From the NCBI GenBank assembly GCA_037013685.1, contig CM072905.1:11002991-11066990 (forward strand): DNA of 64,000 nucleotides. The letters run 5' to 3'. The DNA is from Acridotheres tristis (lineage: Eukaryota; Chordata; Aves; Passeriformes; Sturnidae). Positions 61,001 through 64,000 of this stretch are shown here, in pieces. The translations under genes were made by a program, and so were the position numbers. The notes beneath the pieces were generated by a model. The model saw only the letters and a list, made by a program, of their open reading frames with translations, did not search any database and was not told the DNA's origin. Positions within the stretch are counted from its first letter, which is position 1. Every line of letters begins with the position of its first letter.

Positions 61001-64000
61001 AAGCAATGGTGATAAACACTGAATTCTCCAAATTTAGCTTTGCTCAGGAGATTTTGTGTAAAATGTGTCATTGCTGGCAGCACTTCTTTCTGCCCAAAGC
61101 TGGCAACTGAAGAACTGCTGACACAGCCAAAGTTGTCCCCAGTGCTGCAGGGCCACTGAGTTTGTGTTCCCTCCTGCAGGGGCTGCTCTTCTTCTTGTTC
61201 CCCCAAATCAAAAATGGTTTTAACAGCAGCTGGAGCTGAGCTGGTGGTGGCTGCTGTGAGGATGTGGTGACTCCTGTGTGCTGCACAGGGGCTCAGAGGG
61301 CTCCATGGATTTGGTGGTGCTGTTCCCATGCACTCTGCTCTTCTGGTCTGTTTAAGGGGTTGGAAGATTCCCTTCTTCTGGGAAAAAACGGGGAGGAGTG
61401 GGGGGAAGAGAAATTCAGCAATTTAATATGCTTCAGTGTTCCTGCGTGTCCTTCCCCACATCCTAAACATGAAAAATATCAGTGAGTTTCCCTTTGGCCC
61501 TGGGGGAAGAAAAAGGAGTCTCCAGCTGGAATTGATGAAGGTCTGCTGGAGGAAGGAGCAGTGTCATGGGCTTGGGGTGATCCCTCTGGAGCACAAGTGC
61601 TGTGCTGAGAGTGAACAGCCGGTTCATGCACACTTAAACTGTCCTGAACCACCACCCTCCCCAATATTTCTTCATCCCTTCCACGTGGGAGAGAAGCACA
61701 GGAAAAAAAACCCACAAAACATTGAAAAAGGAGAGTTAGGAATCCAAAGGTACATTTTGTCCTTTGTAAAAAGAGGGCGCTGCTTTTCTTCTTGCTTTTA
61801 ATATTGCCTGAAATAATGGCTGTATTTTCTTTGCAAAGTGCTCTTTAAGCATGGGGTCAGCAGTAAGGTTGGATGATCCTGCAGTCCTGTGCCTGGCAGT
61901 GATGCTGTTTCAGAGGAATGTGTTTTTCCACTCTTAGACTTCTTCAAACAATTGCCCAACTGTTGGGAAAAAAGGTAGTGCTGCCTGAGGGGAGGAGGAG
62001 GAGGAGGTGGAAGTGTTGCTGCCCAGCCACAGTGCTGCACGCCAGGGAAGCCTCAGCAGGTCCAGCACATCCAGCTCTTCAGTGAGGAAGAGTCTGTGAT
62101 CTTGTCCTGGGAGAGGGTGCCTGGCTCCTGGGTCTGTTTCTCCATCCCAGCACTGAGATGCCCGTGGTGCCCTCTGCAAGGTGCTGAGGCCACGTTTGGG
62201 TATTGCTGTCACATCCCTGTCTGTCCCTGTGCTGGGGCTCAGCTCCTCCAGAACTGTGGCTCTGCTCCTTTGGTTCTCCTGCTCCTGAGAGCAGCCCTGA
62301 GTGTTTGGATTACTCCTCAGGTTCTGACAGTCACCGGTGAGCTCTTCTCCAGTGTGAGAATGCAGTGAGGTAAATAAGGGAAGGACTCAAGTTCTGCTTC
62401 CATGTCCTCTCTTTGAGCTGCTCAGCTCAAGGTGTTTCTGCTCCTGGGGAGGAAGAGCTGCTGGCCATACAATTCCCAGTTACTCCTGCCCCTTTCAGGC
62501 AGGACACCGAGCTCAGGGGGCCAGTGCCTGAGTTTCCTTGGAGAAGCTGTCCTGAAGCTGTTCCTGTGCTCAGTGTGGTCCCTTTGTGCTGAGGTTTCCA
62601 AAGACAGCATTTGACCCCTTTGCTTGCTGCCCCATTTCTCTTGCATTTCTCTGATGTATTTTAGTTGTCTCCCCAGTTGTGCTCACTTGCCTAAGTAAAT
62701 GAGAGGGAAGTTGGTATTTTAATTTTCCCTGGAAATGAGTTCCTCTCATGGCTCTTGTGCACTAATAAAACACGTGTGTATCATCTCTATTGCTCTTGGA
62801 GAACAAGAGAAGAAAGTCTCCTGTAGGTTTCTGCATTTAGTAACCAAAGCCCCTCTTAGCAAACAGCTCTGGCTCTTGGGTTTGCTGTTTCCAGCTCTTG
62901 AATTCCTTGCAGGAATAACACAGGCAGGGCTCTGCCCATGAGGAACCTGCTGTGGTCACAGCAGCAGCCCTGGTACCTGCAGGCCAGTCCCGCTCCTCTG
63001 GGGGTGCTGAGCCCTGGCTGGGCTGGAAATGAGGCATTAAGTTTAAGCTTTCCTATTTCCAGACTCTGCACTGCATTGGTGTGTGACTCTGAACTCCATC
63101 CAAAGTGTCAGCAAGTTCTCCTCCCAGCTCAGGCACACAAAACAATCCTTTGCCAGCCCCACAACCAAGGACAGCGCTGCAGCTTCAGCCCCAAAAAGTG
63201 CAAAGAGCAGCGACTGGAGGAGAGAATGTGGCAGGATGGCACTGCAGAAGCTGGAGCTGCAATTGGACAATGAAGGCCAAGATGGAAATGGAGCCAAAGT
63301 GATCCAAGTGTGAGAACTCGTGACTCGGATCCATCTTGGCTCCATCTTGGCTGGAGCCACGGCCGGGCTCTTGCAGTGCCCAAGGTGAATCCTTGGAAGG
63401 GCTTGGAATAAATCCCTGCTTTATTCCTTCAGCACTGCCCAGCCTCTGCTCCAGGTAGCTCTCCAGGCAGCAGCAGAGGTGAATTCCTTGCCGAGTGCTC
63501 TCGGTGTGCACAGGAAGGGGAGGCTGCCCTGGACGCTGCATTCCTGCAGCTACTCCCCATGGGCGCTGCTGGGATGATGGATATCTCAGCATCTTTGTTC
63601 TTTGTTTTCCTTCTAACACTGGCAGAGCTTAAATCACGGCAGGAGAGGGCCTGCCACGTCTCCAGTTACACAAACAAGTGGTGCTGCTCTCACAGAGCTG
63701 AGGAGCTCCTCGGGAAGGTTCTGGGAGTCACGGTGTGACAGGGGCGTGAGCCTTGGAGGTATTGCAAAAATGGGGATGTGACTGCAGGGCTGGGATGCTG
63801 TCCAGTAACAGCCTCACCAGGAGCTTATCACTGTGTGGTGTTTGGGATGGATCCTGACAAAATATACTATGTGTTGTCAGACACTTCACTAAAAGAAAAT
63901 AGCTGTTGGCTTACCTTTGTGCTTCTGCTGCTTCTTTCTCTTAAAATAATAATTCTCAGGGCAGTATTAATTTGTTCCAGCTTCCATGGAGCAATCCCCC
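30861..64000 (+). CDS. STX8: STX8 (syntaxin 8) gene span; coding exons 1-6 present, 3' end beyond window
   Basis: Syntaxin 8 is a tail-anchored Qc-SNARE that pairs with syntaxin 7, Vti1b and VAMP8/VAMP7 for late endosome fusion. Six exons with consistent phases are present: 30861-30877, 31424-31523, 34963-35057, 36643-36753, 43000-43124 and 44344-44436, giving 180 codons plus one base. The product starts MAPDPW, exactly as human STX8, and keeps QLEGDRRQN, KNEGPEPD, ETRGLGFDEL and EQDAGLDALSSIISRQKQMG. Residues 1-140 form the N-terminal helical region; the SNARE motif begins near residue 145 and reaches the zero-layer Gln179, the same number as in human. The rest of the SNARE motif and the membrane anchor must be in exons right of 64000, because no matching exon was found in 44437-64000. 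So intron 6 exceeds 19.5 kb, and it holds most of the repeats of this half. Confidence 0.96.
31238..31392. repeat. Degenerate CCCAG/CCCAT pentamer array in STX8 intron 1
   Basis: Repeating TCCCAGCCCATCCCAGCGGG words built on 5-bp units. It ends about 30 bp before the exon 2 acceptor and so crowds the branch-point region. Confidence 0.9.
31424..31523 (+). CDS. STX8: STX8 coding exon 2
   Basis: 100 nt. The acceptor is CCCCCAG|GCTCCC; the donor AAG|GTGCCC is weak but in phase. It encodes (W)LPLLAAARQLAQDIAERIQE and RNRCQRSGESSAK, aligning without gaps to human STX8 residues 6-39, although residues 7-14 are strongly diverged and alanine/leucine-rich. Confidence 0.9.
31947..32266. repeat. 40-bp minisatellite, eight copies, in STX8 intron 2
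   Basis: Units: GGGATGGAGCTGTCCCAGAG then CTCAGGGATGCTGGGATGCT, with a TGTT or AGGCT variant in some copies. Eight full copies fit the span exactly. Confidence 0.96.
32270..34962 (+). other. STX8: STX8 intron 2, remainder
   Basis: AT-richer intronic DNA with no recognisable repeat or exon. A pyrimidine-rich block near 33625-33690 resembles an acceptor tract but is not followed by conserved coding sequence. Confidence 0.5.
34963..35057 (+). CDS. STX8: STX8 coding exon 3
   Basis: 95 nt. The acceptor is TTCCCCCAG|GTCAAT and the donor CAGAT|GTATCT. It encodes VNVAIRTSLQSLREKIEQL and RELLLRAVSTRQ plus two bases of Ile. It matches the human TIRALLQNLKEKI ... LLLRAVSTHQI segment of the N-terminal helical domain. 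Confidence 0.94.
36643..36753 (+). CDS. STX8: STX8 coding exon 4
   Basis: 111 nt. The acceptor is GCCACCAG|CACGCAG, chosen over an AG 10 nt upstream because only this one restores AT|C (Ile) and TQLEGDRRQN. The donor is AGCAG|GTATGG. It encodes TQLEGDRRQNLVDDLLTR then LEASYKNEGPEPDMS. Confidence 0.94.
36911..37340 (-). repeat. 430-bp interspersed element, copy 1 (STX8 intron 4)
   Basis: Nearly identical, in reverse orientation, to 63041-63469. In the orientation that reads AATAAA close to its 3' end (minus strand here, TTTATT at 36968-36973 on plus) it looks LTR-like, ending CTCCAGGCA. The family is not recognised and no target duplication was found. Confidence 0.85.
37545..37700 (+). mobile_element. 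CR1 LINE 3' fragment, sense (STX8 intron 4)
   Basis: Contains GGCTTGGAGCAGCCTGGGAC, GAAGGTGTCCCTGCCCGTGG, GGTCCCTTCCAGCCC and CCATTCTGT, the CR1 3' tail. It is 5'-truncated, at about 150 bp. Confidence 0.88.
37701..42999 (+). other. STX8: STX8 intron 4, remainder
   Basis: Contains a short run of AAGGAGTCTGG units at 38401-38468 and AT-rich DNA. A segment at about 40440-40830 has an old-LTR feel (TTTTATACTC, then ACTTGGCGGAGGCAGTGGG) but no clear termini. No exon was found. Confidence 0.45.
43000..43124 (+). CDS. STX8: STX8 coding exon 5
   Basis: 125 nt. The acceptor is CTTTTCAG|GTCCAG and the donor ATCGAAG|GTACAA. It encodes SSLMAGGAKRGVTNPWLLEE, then ETRGLGFDELRQQQRRIIE. This links the N-terminal domain to the SNARE motif and matches human STX8 closely. 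Confidence 0.95.
44344..44436 (+). CDS. STX8: STX8 coding exon 6 (first half of SNARE motif)
   Basis: 93 nt. The acceptor is CTGGTGCAG|AACAAG and the donor CAGAATG|GTAAGG. It encodes EQDAGLDALSSIISRQKQMG then QEIGNELDEQN, apparently identical to human STX8 in this stretch. Gln179 in DEQN is the ionic zero-layer residue of Qc-SNAREs. Confidence 0.96.
44437..49700 (+). other. STX8: STX8 intron 6, left part
   Basis: AT-rich intronic DNA with T-runs (45581-45589) and an A-run (47567-47579). No exon continuing STX8 (expected to start EIIDDLANL) was found. Confidence 0.5.
49707..49875 (-). mobile_element. CR1 LINE 3' fragment(s), antisense
   Basis: On plus, AATCATGGAATGCTTGGGCT then GGGAAGGGACCTTTGAGGAT is the reverse complement of a CR1 tail. 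CACTGAGTCCAACTGTAAAC then CTGACACTGCCAAGTCCACC is the reverse complement of a second CR1 tail type, so two truncated copies may be joined. Confidence 0.85.
50567..50895. repeat. 41-bp minisatellite, eight nearly identical copies, in STX8 intron 6
   Basis: Units read ATCCTTGTGCAGCCTGTCAG then GCTCTGCTGGGATGGGTTTCC. Copies look identical across the array, with variation only at the ends. Homogeneity implies very recent expansion. Confidence 0.97.
52020..54607. repeat. Giant 25-28-bp minisatellite, about 2.6 kb and 95 or so copies, in STX8 intron 6
   Basis: The core is GAGATGGTGCCGTGTGTGTG followed by TCACGGGG, TCGTGGG(G) or, rarely, TCCTGGGG. Units vary in the number of GT dinucleotides and of G's, giving 25-28 bp. 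The array has no stop codon in any plus-strand frame, hence false open frames of 766-946 codons, all Cys/Val/Gly-rich. Each unit has about two CpGs and a (GT)3-4 run. Confidence 0.97.
54608..57447 (+). other. STX8: STX8 intron 6, between arrays
   Basis: AT-rich intronic DNA without identifiable repeats or exons. Confidence 0.5.
57448..57693. repeat. 50-bp minisatellite, about five copies, in STX8 intron 6
   Basis: Units contain TTCCCAGTCTGGAACAGGAC and ACCCTGGGCTGGGCACCAGG, then GACCCCAGGG. The second copy is 9 bp shorter. GCACC and GCATC variants alternate. Confidence 0.95.
57694..63040 (+). other. STX8: STX8 intron 6, right part
   Basis: Intronic DNA with no supported exon. It has short homopolymer and GGA-rich stretches (61990-62010). 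Nothing matches the missing STX8 exons 7-8. Confidence 0.45.
63041..63469 (+). repeat. 430-bp interspersed element, copy 2 (STX8 intron 6)
   Basis: Inverted copy of 36911-37340 with the same length to within a base and only scattered differences. AATAAA lies at 63407-63412, about 60 bp before the right end. The LTR-like layout is suggestive only. Confidence 0.85.
63470..64000 (+). other. STX8: STX8 intron 6, window edge
   Basis: No exon is recognised in the last 530 bp. The STX8 reading frame is still open-ended at the window boundary. Confidence 0.5.

Overview
The window is vertebrate nuclear DNA, almost certainly avian. Introns are short and GC-rich, CR1 retroelement 3' ends are present (four fragments), there is a young solo retroviral LTR, and tandem repeats are extremely common. 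A songbird is plausible but cannot be proven from sequence alone. There are no bacterial-type operons. Nearly all long open frames come from GC-rich or stop-free tandem repeats and are not genes.

Two protein-coding genes can be reconstructed exon by exon, and they lie head to head. On the minus strand, 28125 down to 22406, is a complete seven-exon TBC/TLDc gene of 602 codons. It is clearly homologous to TBC1D24 but looks like a diverged paralogue. On the plus strand, from 30861 past the right edge, is STX8 (syntaxin 8). Its first six coding exons are present, ending just after the SNARE zero-layer glutamine; the remaining exons lie beyond 64000. About 2.7 kb of CpG-rich DNA separates the two start codons and probably holds both promoters.

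Layout: 1-21 kb has no recognisable gene. It holds two CR1 fragments (3.4-3.8 and 9.5-9.8 kb), a 398-bp solo LTR with a 6-bp target duplication (5.5-5.9 kb), a 19-bp minisatellite (6.6-7.3 kb), pentanucleotide arrays (11.3-13.8 kb) and a small inverted repeat (14.4/16.0 kb). 21-28.1 kb is the TBC1D24-like gene, with minisatellites in at least three introns. 28.1-30.9 kb is the shared promoter region. 30.9-64 kb is STX8. Its introns carry a 40-bp array, an exceptional 2.6-kb minisatellite of 25-28-bp units (52.0-54.6 kb), a nearly identical 41-bp array (50.6-50.9 kb), a 50-bp array (57.4-57.7 kb), two CR1 pieces and a pair of nearly identical inverted 430-bp elements 26 kb apart.

Both genes act in vesicle traffic. 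STX8 is a Qc-SNARE of late endosome fusion; TBC1D24 proteins bind phosphoinositides and small GTPases (Arf6/Rab35) in endosomal and synaptic-vesicle recycling. In human, TBC1D24 sits beside NTN3 (16p13.3) and STX8 sits beside NTN1 (17p13.1). A TBC1D24-like gene beside STX8 therefore suggests an old duplicate from the vertebrate genome duplications that mammals appear to have lost. This is the most interesting biological point in the window.
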